Positions 1-6,534 of a stretch of DNA of 8,499 bases are shown here, in pieces. The notes below the pieces were generated by a model. It ran no database searches. It was given only the letters and a program-made list of their open reading frames with translations, and was not told where the DNA came from. The position numbers and the translations under genes are program-made. Position 1 is the first letter of the stretch. Each line of letters opens with the position of its first letter. The DNA comes from an uncultured Erysipelotrichaceae bacterium. GTDB lineage: Bacteria; Bacillota_I; Bacilli_A; RF39; UBA660. The stretch spans positions 1 through 8,499 of the forward strand of contig CADBMU010000044.1 of assembly GCA_902795845.1 (NCBI GenBank), in the 5' to 3' direction.

Positions 1-24
1 AAAATAGAAGTAAAGGGTGGTAGT

Positions 25-132
25 ATGAACAAAAATGATTATATAATCTCAAGATTATTCATAATTATATTTATTCAGTTATTTATAATAATAGCTTTAT
101 TTGTAAAAATATTAGTTAATATTTATAAGTAA
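25..132 (+). CDS. Possible 35-residue single-span membrane protein (or C-terminal tail of a longer gene)
   Basis: An ATG at 25 is preceded at good spacing by a G-rich ribosome-binding-like stretch (AAGGGTGG, 13-20). The product begins with a short polar segment (NKND), continues as about 22 almost uninterrupted Ile/Leu/Phe/Val residues (roughly residues 11-31), and ends with a Lys, as expected of a small single-pass membrane protein. The same frame is open back to base 1, so this could equally be the C-terminal end of a larger protein. No family is recognised. It ends just before the A-tract of the minus-strand terminator, and no plus-strand terminator follows it. The start choice is uncertain. 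Confidence 0.4.
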   Translation: MNKNDYIISRLFIIIFIQLFIIIALFVKILVNIYK

Positions 133-133
133 T

Positions 134-175
134 AAAAAAAGCATCTTTATTCTTAAAACCTGAACAAAGGTGCTT
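134..175 (-). terminator. Rho-independent terminator, minus strand
   Basis: A 10-bp stem (139-148 with 166-175, one G.T wobble) closes a 17-base loop. On the minus strand it is followed by seven T residues (A134-A140 on plus). On the plus strand the hairpin is followed by GACAAC with no T tract, so it works only for minus-strand transcription. No minus-strand ORF of useful length lies upstream of it, which suggests it ends a non-coding transcript. Confidence 0.65.
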
Positions 176-240
176 GACAACAAATATGTGGCAAGTATCA
201 AGTTCCAAAAGACTTTTTGCTTCTCACATAAATTAATAAT
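134..240 (-). ncRNA. Candidate small non-coding RNA of about 100 nt, unassigned family
   Basis: Between 139 and about 227 lies an island visibly richer in G and C than its surroundings, ending on the minus strand in the terminator described above. On that strand a promoter-like arrangement precedes it. The island contains further self-complementarity, for example CTTGA and TCAAG flanking about 20 bases on the minus strand. No open reading frame of length is present on minus. I could not match it to 6S RNA, SRP RNA, tmRNA, RNase P RNA or a riboswitch class. The 5' end is a guess from the promoter; the 3' end is well fixed. Confidence 0.35.
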
Positions 241-245
241 AACAT

Positions 246-279
246 ATTATATATAAAATCTATCAAATTCTTTTGTAAA
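246..279 (-). promoter_or_regulatory. Possible sigma-A-type promoter for the minus-strand small RNA
   Basis: On the minus strand, TTTACA (279-274) is followed after 18 bases by TATATA (255-250); an overlapping perfect TATAAT lies at 251-246 but 22 bases from the -35. In such AT-rich DNA these matches are weak evidence. They are supported mainly by the terminator about 100 bases downstream and the lack of any other purpose for the stretch. Confidence 0.25.
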
Positions 280-325
280 AATTACTTTCTTTATTCTAAA
301 AATACTCATAAAAATAGATTATTTC

Positions 326-354
326 TTGATTTGGAAAAAAACTGGTGTTATAAT
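326..354 (+). promoter_or_regulatory. Extended -10 sigma-A promoter for rpsU-yqeY
   Basis: TTGATT (326-331) and a perfect TATAAT (349-354) are separated by exactly 17 bases, and the -10 is preceded by TGT (346-348), the extended -10 signature. Transcription should begin near 361, leaving a leader of about 24 bases that contains only the ribosome-binding site GGGAGGG (371-377). Confidence 0.8.
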
Positions 355-384
355 TGGTTGTAGTAATGAAGGGAGGGAAATAAA

Positions 385-570
385 TTGACAAAAGTTGTTG
401 TTAGTAATGGAAACATTGACGGTGCTTTAAAAAAGTTTAAAGCTAAAGTAGCAAGAAGTGGTGTCCCTTCAGAACTTAAAAAAAGAAAATACCATCAAAA
501 ACCAGGAGTTAAAAGAAGAGAAGCTTTAAAAGAAGCTAAGAAAAATGCTCATAAACATAGAAGTTATTAA
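385..570 (+). CDS. rpsU: 30S ribosomal protein S21
   Basis: This is bacterial small-subunit protein bS21, which sits near the 3' end of 16S rRNA and helps base-pair mRNA leaders. The 61 residues follow the family layout: an N-terminal strand, then a helix (GALKKFKAKVARSG, residues 13-26) matching the family pattern ALRRFKRxVxxxG, then the KRKYHQKPGVKRREA block (about 33-47) and a very basic tail. The length is normal. The start codon is TTG at 385, chosen because GGGAGGG lies 7 bases upstream and the family N-terminus begins here. It is the first gene after a strong promoter, and yqeY follows after 12 bases, the classic rpsU-yqeY pair of Bacillota. The rare TTG start may limit translation. 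Identification is firm. Confidence 0.95.
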   Translation: MTKVVVSNGNIDGALKKFKAKVARSGVPSELKKRKYHQKPGVKRREALKEAKKNAHKHRSY

Positions 571-582
571 TAGGAGAAAATA

Positions 583-1023
583 ATGAATATAGAAACAATT
601 AATAATGACATGAAAGAAGCTATGAAATCTGGTAATAAATTTGAACTTAATGTACTTAGAATGTTAAAAAGTGCATTACAAAATGAAAAAATTGCTAAAA
701 ATCATGATTTAGATGAAAATGAAATCATAGCGGTTATAAAAAAACAAGTTAAAGTTAGAAAAGACTCTTTAAAAGAATATCAAGAATATAATAGAGAAGA
801 TCTTGTTGAAGGATTAACTAAAGAAATAGATATTCTTACAAAATATCTTCCAGAAGAATTAAGTGAGGAAGAAATAGATAAAGTAATTAATGATGTATTT
901 ACTAAATTAAACCCAACTAGTATAAAAGATATGGGAAATGTTATGAAAGAATTAAATGCTTTGATTGCAACAAAAGCAGATATGAGTTTAGTAAGTAAAA
1001 AAGTTAAAGAAAAATTAAGTTAA
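583..1023 (+). CDS. yqeY: YqeY family protein (GatB/YqeY domain)
   Basis: The 146 residues match YqeY proteins in length and pattern. They open with a helical bundle (NDMKEAMKSGNKFELNVLRMLKSALQNEKI, about residues 8-37, closely following the family's MKxAMKxxDKxxLxxLRMLxSAxKNxEI). Next comes the segment with RKDSLKEYQEYNREDLVE, then the family's ILTKYLPEELSEEEI. The C-terminal part (DMGNVMKELNAL...MSLVSKKVKEKLS) resembles the tRNA-binding tail of GatB. YqeY proteins are thought to act in tRNA or translation biology, but no precise reaction is established. The gene lies 12 bases after rpsU with AGGAG at 572-576, so the two are cotranscribed. A terminator follows directly. Confidence 0.93.
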   Translation: MNIETINNDMKEAMKSGNKFELNVLRMLKSALQNEKIAKNHDLDENEIIAVIKKQVKVRKDSLKEYQEYNREDLVEGLTKEIDILTKYLPEELSEEEIDKVINDVFTKLNPTSIKDMGNVMKELNALIATKADMSLVSKKVKEKLS

Positions 1024-1032
1024 AGGAGTGTG

Positions 1033-1075
1033 AAAAAAGGAAAATGATATATTTTAAAATCGTTTTCCTTTTTTT
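1033..1075 (+). terminator. Rho-independent terminator after yqeY
   Basis: A long stem pairs 1033-1048 with 1059-1074 (about 16 bp including one G.T wobble: A-tract, GGAAAATGAT, and its complement), with a 10-base loop, and ends in a run of T. The flanking A and T tracts make it partly symmetric. It ends only 20 bases before the next start codon, leaving no room for a promoter, so it may act as a partial, attenuating terminator for the gene downstream. Confidence 0.85.
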
Positions 1076-1094
1076 CTTACATTAGGGGATTTTT

Positions 1095-3461
1095 ATGAAA
1101 GATTTATATTATATTAAATTAGTTAAAGAAATAGAAATTTTGTTTGAAAAAATAAAAATGACAAAAGCGAATCTAAAAAAAGAAAATAATATTTCAAAGT
1201 TAAATAAATATAAGCATGATTGTTATATTCTTTTAAAGAAGCTTAATCTAGCTAAAAAGATGGCATTTTCTTTAAATACTGAAGATTATAATAATTTTAA
1301 TTTAACAATAAAAGAAGTAAAGAAAATAATAAAAGATATATTACAAAAAATAGATGAGATAACGAAAAAGGAACAACTTGCTTTAGAGATGAAGAAATTT
1401 TCAAATAAAAATATTACATTGTTGGAAGAATTAAAATTTAATAACGAAAATATTAGTTCAGCTAAAAAATTAGAGATGTTTAAAAAGTTAATTGATTCGA
1501 ATGATAAAATAGATTATTTAAAATATATTTTAGAAAATTTAAAAGAAAATAAAAATTATGAAGTTTGTAAAAATAGATTATTTAACACTGATAATGCTAA
1601 AATTATAGACTTGTTAAAAAAAGAAATTTCTTATGTAAAAGAAAAATTAAAAAATATAAAAAATCAAAATAATAAAAAAGTATGTTTTAAAAAAATAGAT
1701 ATATCTTTATCTCATGAGCAACAAAGTATATTAAAAAATATTGATGAAGATATTGATTATGATGATTATAGTATTTTAGATTTAATTATGTGTTTAGCTG
1801 GCTTATTAGCAAGTGATAATGTAAATGATAACATTGATAAAATTAATATACTATGTGATTATTTAACTGAAGAACTAGTAGAATATATGTCTTATAAAAA
1901 CGATTATAAAAATGAATTATTTATTCTTTTAAATTGTTTAAAAATTAGAATTACAGAGTCAGAGAAAAATAGTGATGAAAGAATATATTTTAAAAAAATA
2001 TATAAATCATTTAAAGATTTAAATGATATTTATAAAGAAAGTAATAACAGAGAAAGAATGAATCCATATTTTGCAATGGTTATGTATTTCTTAAAAGATG
2101 ATAAAAATTATATTTATATCAAAGAACTGTTAAAAAGAAGAGAATATGTTACTAACGTGAGGTATGAAGGTAAACATATAATATTTTATATTTTAGAAGA
2201 ATATTTTAATAATTTTGATAAAATGCTTAAAGATAAAAATGGTGATTATGTTAATGTTAATTATTTAAAAGAAGTTTATATGTTATTTTTCCAAAGTAAA
2301 GCTTTTAAAATTTCTCGTAAAGAAGCAGAATTATTAAATGATAAAATTAAAGAATTTCAAATAAAAGTAAAAAAATCTTTAACAAAAGAAAAGCGCAAAA
2401 AAGCTGTTGAAGATGATTTAAATGATATGAGAAATAATAGTATTTATCAAATATATGGAAATTTATCATATTCAATGTACCATGATTATACTAAATTATC
2501 AGATGATGATCTTATATGCGAAGCAAATTCTGTTGTTCAAAATGTAAAAAATTATTCAAATAAAAAAGAAGCAACAAACGTTTTTGTTTATGGCAGTGCA
2601 GCATATTCATTAGAAGATAAAAATAATTCTTATGTAGTTACAATGTATGCTATAGATTATGCAAATTATATTTTACCTAAATCAAGATTAGGAAAATATC
2701 TTTATAATCAAGAATTAATAGGTGATAAACCTGATAGTTTTACAAATAATTATTTAAGGTTTAGAGCAGATAATAATTACCCAGTTTTTGCTTATCAGAT
2801 AGAATTTAGTAATACAGGTAATATTCTAGGATTTAAATTATATAAAGATTATGTACATGTAGATGAAGTTATTGTTGGAAATCATACTAATGAAAAAATA
2901 GAAATGTTAAAGAAAATTCATAATATAGTAGCATCTAAAAATTCTATGGAAATTTTAAAATACGATTTATATAATATTAATTCTAATTTTGAAGCATTAT
3001 TAATGAAAGAATTTGTAAAATTTATAGAAAAAGAAAAATTACCTTATTTATATTATGGAAAAATAACTCCAGATTTTAATGAAGCAGAGCAAAGAATATT
3101 TGATTTATCTAATGAAATATTTAAATTGGAAAAGATTGATTCTCACGAGATAAAACATATATTAAGTTCTCAAATAGATAAAAATCATTATTCTACTTAT
3201 CCAATACCAAATGCAAAATATTCATTAAATTTATTAACACCATTTTCTTTTCAAGGAATTGAAACAGAAAGAATGTTAAATGATTTATATTTTAATGAAA
3301 GAAAATTTAATGATCCAAGAAGATTAGAAAAATTAAAACGAGTTTACAAAGAACTTTATACTAAATTAAGTTTTATAATAAATCGTGCTAATAATTATGT
3401 TGATCCTGTAGAACTTGAAAAAAGTAAAGGTAAGATTAGAAAGATTTATAAAAAAATATAA
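1095..3461 (+). CDS. Degenerate RNB (RNase II/R-like) fold protein with long helical N-terminal region, probably catalytically inactive
   Basis: The 788 residues divide in two. Residues 1 to about 450 are Lys/Asn-rich, predicted helical with coiled-coil stretches, and match nothing I recognise. From about 490 to 735 I see a faint but ordered RNB catalytic domain. SYVVTMYAIDYANYILPKS (512-530) corresponds to the family's NYxLxVHIADVSxYVxxGS. NYPVFAYQIEFSNTGNI corresponds to RxALSVxxxIDxxGxV. MKEFVKFIEKEKLPYLYYGK (637-656) corresponds to LANxxVAExLxxxxxPFLYR. YSTYPI...TPFSFQ (699-720) corresponds to the YST...GLxxYTHFTSP block at identical spacing. The family's magnesium-binding Asp cluster just before the first block is replaced by FVYGSA (497-502), and SPIRR near the end is lost. 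Cold-shock and S1 RNA-binding domains are absent. I infer an RNA-binding or scaffolding pseudoenzyme. AGGGG (1084-1088) precedes the ATG. Homology is recognised by eye only. Confidence 0.65.
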   Translation: MKDLYYIKLVKEIEILFEKIKMTKANLKKENNISKLNKYKHDCYILLKKLNLAKKMAFSLNTEDYNNFNLTIKEVKKIIKDILQKIDEITKKEQLALEMKKFSNKNITLLEELKFNNENISSAKKLEMFKKLIDSNDKIDYLKYILENLKENKNYEVCKNRLFNTDNAKIIDLLKKEISYVKEKLKNIKNQNNKKVCFKKIDISLSHEQQSILKNIDEDIDYDDYSILDLIMCLAGLLASDNVNDNIDKINILCDYLTEELVEYMSYKNDYKNELFILLNCLKIRITESEKNSDERIYFKKIYKSFKDLNDIYKESNNRERMNPYFAMVMYFLKDDKNYIYIKELLKRREYVTNVRYEGKHIIFYILEEYFNNFDKMLKDKNGDYVNVNYLKEVYMLFFQSKAFKISRKEAELLNDKIKEFQIKVKKSLTKEKRKKAVEDDLNDMRNNSIYQIYGNLSYSMYHDYTKLSDDDLICEANSVVQNVKNYSNKKEATNVFVYGSAAYSLEDKNNSYVVTMYAIDYANYILPKSRLGKYLYNQELIGDKPDSFTNNYLRFRADNNYPVFAYQIEFSNTGNILGFKLYKDYVHVDEVIVGNHTNEKIEMLKKIHNIVASKNSMEILKYDLYNINSNFEALLMKEFVKFIEKEKLPYLYYGKITPDFNEAEQRIFDLSNEIFKLEKIDSHEIKHILSSQIDKNHYSTYPIPNAKYSLNLLTPFSFQGIETERMLNDLYFNERKFNDPRRLEKLKRVYKELYTKLSFIINRANNYVDPVELEKSKGKIRKIYKKI

Positions 3462-3464
3462 TAA

Positions 3465-3492
3465 TTGACTTTTGACTTTTTTGTAGTAAAAT
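3465..3492 (+). promoter_or_regulatory. Promoter for the thrS T-box operon, with duplicated -35
   Basis: TTGACT (3465-3470) and TAAAAT (3487-3492) are 16 bases apart. The -35 motif is repeated in tandem (TTGACTT at 3465-3471 and 3472-3478). The second copy is 14 bases from an overlapping TAAAAT at 3492-3497, so the upstream copy is the better fit. Initiation near 3499-3505 would place the T-box Stem I at the start of the transcript. Confidence 0.65.
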
Positions 3493-3500
3493 AAAATTAT

Positions 3501-3694
3501 AAATATTTTGATTAGGACATGTTTATTAACAAAGTATTTAAAGAGAGTTAGTGGTTGGTGAAAACTAATAATATTTATTAATAAATACTACCTATGAATT
3601 GAACTCGAAAGAGATTTCCGGTAATACCGTTATAATTATAAAGTTAAATAAAGGATGGTACCGTGCTTAGCACTCCTTGATACCATTCTTTTTT
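3501..3694 (+). promoter_or_regulatory. Threonine T-box leader (tRNA-sensing antitermination riboswitch), compact form
   Basis: The leader senses uncharged tRNA-Thr and lets transcription through into the synthetase operon. Stem I contains AGAGAG (3542-3547) and the distal arm TTAGT/ACTAA (3548-3552, 3564-3568) enclosing GGTTGGTGAAA, the conserved distal-loop motif. It also contains a proximal helix GTATTTA/TAAATAC (3534-3540, 3582-3588). Immediately 3' of that helix comes ACTACC (3587-3592): both possible specifiers, ACC (3590-3592, preferred because it is unpaired) and ACT, encode threonine. A small hairpin CGGT-AAT-ACCG (3619-3629) fits Stem III. The antiterminator is textbook: AAGGA/TCCTT (3651-3655, 3674-3678), the 7-base bulge TGGTACC (3656-3662) that pairs with the tRNA acceptor end, and GTGC-TTA-GCAC. 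Only about 45 bases separate Stem I from the T-box sequence, too few for Stem II/IIA-B. Confidence 0.93.
3651..3694 (+). terminator. T-box regulated terminator, competing with the antiterminator
   Basis: AAGGATGGTA (3651-3660) pairs with TACCATTCTT (3681-3690) with one G.T wobble, enclosing the GTGC-TTA-GCAC hairpin and followed by T residues to 3694. The 5' arm is the same strand that forms the antiterminator with 3674-3678, so the two structures exclude each other. Confidence 0.9.
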
Positions 3695-3717
3695 CATTTT
3701 TTTAGGAGGTTTTATAA

Positions 3718-4236
3718 ATGAAGAAAAAATATTATACAAATAATAATGAAACAATATCTATATATAGATATATGGAATTATGTGGTTTAGTTTGTAGTAA
3801 AAGGAAAAGAACAAGATTATCTCATGAAGCTATGTTACGAAAAGTTTTAAAAAGATATGAAATATTTCCAGAAAATATTTTTATTCCACATCCATTATCT
3901 TTTGATCAAATTCAAACCGAAGATATATTACTTGGTAAAATAGTTTATGTTGTTGATGATTATAAAAAGGTAATACCTTACAGTAATCCATTATATTTTG
4001 ATATAAAAGAATTAATGACATATTTAACACATAATGCTTCAGAAAAAGAATTAAGAAATCAAAGAAATGTTACTTTGAAGGCTCAAGGAATGATTGAAGA
4101 TGATTACGGAAAATTAATGAATTTAGATGAATATAAATATTGTGAATTATATGAATGCACAGAAAAGCATAATAGAGATAACTCTTTTATATCTCGTGGT
4201 GGACGTAGCTTAAAAAGAAAAAAAGATAATTATTAG
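3718..4236 (+). CDS. Unrecognised 172-residue protein in the threonine T-box operon
   Basis: I do not recognise this family. The ATG follows a full-strength ribosome-binding site (AGGAGGT, 3704-3710) at 7 bases, the best in the window, and is the first start after the T-box terminator, so its expression should follow tRNA-Thr charging. The protein is soluble-looking and basic at both ends: KRKRTR near residue 30 and a tail with RGGRSLKRKK. There is no signal peptide or membrane span. Four cysteines form two close pairs, C22-x3-C26 and C142-x4-C147, which could bind a metal or be coincidence. The middle (about 50-95) has beta-type segments such as GKIVYVVDD. thrS starts 15 bases after the stop. 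The placement suggests a role tied to threonylation or translation, or a protein unusually dependent on threonine supply; this is inference. Confidence 0.85.
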   Translation: MKKKYYTNNNETISIYRYMELCGLVCSKRKRTRLSHEAMLRKVLKRYEIFPENIFIPHPLSFDQIQTEDILLGKIVYVVDDYKKVIPYSNPLYFDIKELMTYLTHNASEKELRNQRNVTLKAQGMIEDDYGKLMNLDEYKYCELYECTEKHNRDNSFISRGGRSLKRKKDNY

Positions 4237-4251
4237 AAGGAAAGTGATTAT

Positions 4252-6009
4252 ATGATAAATATAAAAGAAAATGAAAGATTAAGTAGATTAAATCATAGTT
4301 GTGCTCACTTAATGGCACAAGCTGTAAAACATTTATATCCTGATGCTAAATTTTGGGTTGGACCTGTTATAGAAGAAGGATTTTATTATGATATTGATTT
4401 AGGAGATAAAGTATTAACTGATGCTGATATTGAAGCTATTTCTAAAGAGATGAAAAAACTTGCTAAAGATGGTAAAAGAATAGTAAGACATGAGATAAGC
4501 AAAAAAGAAGCATTAGAAATGTTTAAAGATGATCCATATAAAATAGATTTAATTGAAAGAATGGATGAAAATGAAAATGTAATATCATGTTATACTCAAG
4601 GTGATTTTACTGATCTTTGTCGTGGACCTCATGTTGAATCAGTTAAAGAATTAAAACATTTTAAACTTTTAAAGTTTAGTGGCGCTTATTGGAAAGGTGA
4701 TTCTAAAAATAAAATGTTACAAAGAATCTATGGTATTTGCTTTGATAACGAAGAAGATTTAGAAAAACACTTACAAGAATTAGAAGATGCAAAAGCTAGA
4801 GATCATCGTAAAATTGGTAAAGATTTAGATATTTTTATGAATCATGATTTAGTTGGTAAGGGAATGCCTTTGTGGTTACCTAATGGTGCTATTATAAGAA
4901 AAAATTTAGAAAATTATATTTATGAAAAAGAACAAAATTTAGGATATCAACACGTTTATACACCATGTGTTGGTACTGTTGATCTATATAAAACTAGTGG
5001 TCACTGGGATCATTATAAAGAAAATATGTTTCCAATGATGCAAGTTGATGATGAACAATTTGTTCTTCGTCCAATGAATTGTCCTCATCATATGCTAGTT
5101 TATGCTAATAAAATTCATTCTTATCGTGAACTTCCTATAAGAATAGGAGAATTTGCAACAGATTTTAGATATGAAGCAAGTGGAGCAGTTAAAGGTCTTG
5201 AAAGAGTTAGATGTATGTGTCAAAATGATGCTCATTTATTTGTAAGACCTGATCAAATAGGTGAAGAATTTAAAAAAGTAGTTGCATTAATTTTAGATGT
5301 TTATCATGATTTTGGAATAAAAAATTATAGTTTTAGATTATCATTAAGAGATAAAAATGATAAAGAAAAATATTTTGATGATGATAAAATGTGGGATGAA
5401 GCAGAATCTAAATTAAGAGAAGTTTTGAATGAATTAAATGTTGATTATTACGAAGCAATTGGCGAAGCAGCATTCTATGGTCCAAAATTAGACGTTGAAG
5501 TAAAACCTGCTGTTGGACCAGAAGTTACTTTATCTACTTGTCAACTAGACTTCTTACTTCCTAGAAGATTTGAACTTTCTTATATAGATAATAATGGTGA
5601 AAAACAAATACCAATAGTACTTCATAGAGCTATATTTGGTACATTTGATAGATTTACAGCATTTATTTTAGAAGAAACTAAAGGCGCATTACCTACTTGG
5701 CTAGCACCAGTTCAAATAAATATCCTACCTGTTAATAATAAATATCATCTTGATTATGCAAATGAAGTATTTGATTTACTAAAAAATAATAAATTAAGAG
5801 TAGAACTTGATGCTCGTGATGAAAAAGTTGGATATAAAATGCGTGAATCAGTAATGCGTAAAATCCCATATACTCTTGTTTTAGGTCAAAAGGAAGTAGA
5901 CAATCAAGAAATAAGTTATCGTAAATATGGTAGTGAAGAAACAACTACTGTGAAAAAAGAAGAATTTATAGATTTAATTAAAAAAGAAATAGAAAATAAA
6001 GGTTTATAA
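4252..6009 (+). CDS. thrS: Threonyl-tRNA synthetase lacking the N-terminal TGS domain
   Basis: The enzyme charges tRNA-Thr with threonine in the cytoplasm (class II synthetase). The editing domain comes first, with H15-x3-H19 (HSCAH) and the C123-RGPH segment that hydrolyses mischarged Ser-tRNA. The catalytic core follows. Motif 2 starts at R306-Y-E, with GLERVR after it, and motif 3 at H458-RAIFG...R467. The three zinc ligands that recognise threonine are visible as C277 (MNCPHH), H328 (NDAHLF) and H458. The C-terminal anticodon-binding domain runs from about 485 (LAPVQINILPV) to the end, with ARDEKVGYKMRE. At 585 residues it is about 55-60 shorter than typical bacterial ThrRS of about 640. 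The missing part is the TGS domain, since the editing domain begins within 15 residues of the start. AAGGA (4237-4241) precedes ATG by 10 bases. It is controlled by the T-box at 3501-3694. Confidence 0.97.
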   Translation: MINIKENERLSRLNHSCAHLMAQAVKHLYPDAKFWVGPVIEEGFYYDIDLGDKVLTDADIEAISKEMKKLAKDGKRIVRHEISKKEALEMFKDDPYKIDLIERMDENENVISCYTQGDFTDLCRGPHVESVKELKHFKLLKFSGAYWKGDSKNKMLQRIYGICFDNEEDLEKHLQELEDAKARDHRKIGKDLDIFMNHDLVGKGMPLWLPNGAIIRKNLENYIYEKEQNLGYQHVYTPCVGTVDLYKTSGHWDHYKENMFPMMQVDDEQFVLRPMNCPHHMLVYANKIHSYRELPIRIGEFATDFRYEASGAVKGLERVRCMCQNDAHLFVRPDQIGEEFKKVVALILDVYHDFGIKNYSFRLSLRDKNDKEKYFDDDKMWDEAESKLREVLNELNVDYYEAIGEAAFYGPKLDVEVKPAVGPEVTLSTCQLDFLLPRRFELSYIDNNGEKQIPIVLHRAIFGTFDRFTAFILEETKGALPTWLAPVQINILPVNNKYHLDYANEVFDLLKNNKLRVELDARDEKVGYKMRESVMRKIPYTLVLGQKEVDNQEISYRKYGSEETTTVKKEEFIDLIKKEIENKGL

Positions 6010-6458
6010 TGGATTTAGAAAATGATGCAATTGTTATAATATATAAAGATGGTAATATCTTGGAGTTAAAAAAACAAAAGGGAGTAGATTATCATATTAA
6101 TTATATTGAAAATGAAATAGAAAATAATGAAAAATTAAAAAGCCAAATAGATAGTGACTTGTTAAAATCAGTACAAAGTCCTAATGAAAGTGCTAAAATA
6201 TTTAATGTACTTGCAAAGAATGGTAATATTTTATTAACTAATTTAGGTTGTAATTTTCTTGAACCAACTAATGTATATTTTGCATTTTTACCTAGTGAAT
6301 TATCAGACTTACAAAAAGAAGTTATAAAAAATAATATTAATTTTTTAGATTCTATGGAATATTATTCTTTTAATATTTATGATGAAAATAAAGGAAGATG
6401 TGCTTCAACTGACTTTTTAAATTTTCAAGAATTTTTAAAAGCTATTAGAGAACGATAA
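6009..6458 (+). CDS. Unrecognised 149-residue protein translationally coupled to thrS
   Basis: No family is recognised. Its ATG shares one base with the thrS stop (TAATG, 6007-6011), with AAAGG (5998-6002) inside the thrS end serving as ribosome-binding site, so translation is probably coupled. The protein is soluble, with an N-terminal beta-type opening (DAIVIIYKDGNILEL), a charged helix rich in Asn/Glu (about 31-55), and a second half with hydrophobic segments (NILLTNLGC, VYFAFLPSELSDLQK). No catalytic motif, membrane span or signal is visible. The opening and the PSELSDLQK segment give it the look of a small globular adaptor, but that is only an impression. It ends in the operon terminator, so it belongs to the threonine T-box unit. 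Confidence refers to it being a real gene. Confidence 0.82.
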   Translation: MDLENDAIVIIYKDGNILELKKQKGVDYHINYIENEIENNEKLKSQIDSDLLKSVQSPNESAKIFNVLAKNGNILLTNLGCNFLEPTNVYFAFLPSELSDLQKEVIKNNINFLDSMEYYSFNIYDENKGRCASTDFLNFQEFLKAIRER

Positions 6459-6470
6459 GTTCTCTTTTTT
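6447..6470 (+). terminator. Terminator of the thrS operon, starting inside the last codons
   Basis: AGAGAAC (6447-6453) pairs perfectly with GTTCTCT (6459-6465) around a five-base loop (GATAA), followed by T to 6470. The stop codon of the preceding gene lies in the loop, so the stem's 5' arm is coding. Confidence 0.9.
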
Positions 6471-6478
6471 ACACTTGT

Positions 6479-6507
6479 TTGACAATTAAAATAAAAAGTG
6501 ATAAAAT
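6479..6507 (+). promoter_or_regulatory. Sigma-A promoter of the AbiEii-type gene
   Basis: A perfect TTGACA (6479-6484), 17-base spacer and TAAAAT (6502-6507) preceded by TGA (6499-6501) give an extended -10 promoter. The start site is expected near 6514, about 21 bases before the start codon. Confidence 0.85.
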
Positions 6508-6534
6508 AGCCAATTAATTAAAGGGGGATATCTA

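Noticed and set aside
139..175. Hairpin as a terminator for the small plus-strand ORF ending at 132
   Set aside because: On the plus strand it is followed by GACAAC, not a T tract; it fits only minus-strand termination.
134..240. Identification of the minus-strand island as 6S RNA
   Set aside because: It is only about 100 bases, roughly half the usual 6S length, and I could not find a long closing stem with a central bubble; kept only as an unassigned candidate.
5732..5944. A 70-residue minus-strand open frame inside thrS
   Set aside because: It lies entirely antisense to the conserved anticodon-binding domain of ThrRS and its composition is a mirror of that coding sequence; no ribosome-binding site supports it.
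6009..6458. The 149-residue protein as an AbiEi-type antitoxin for the downstream nucleotidyltransferase
   Set aside because: No winged-helix features are visible, it is coupled to thrS, and a terminator plus a separate promoter divide the two genes.
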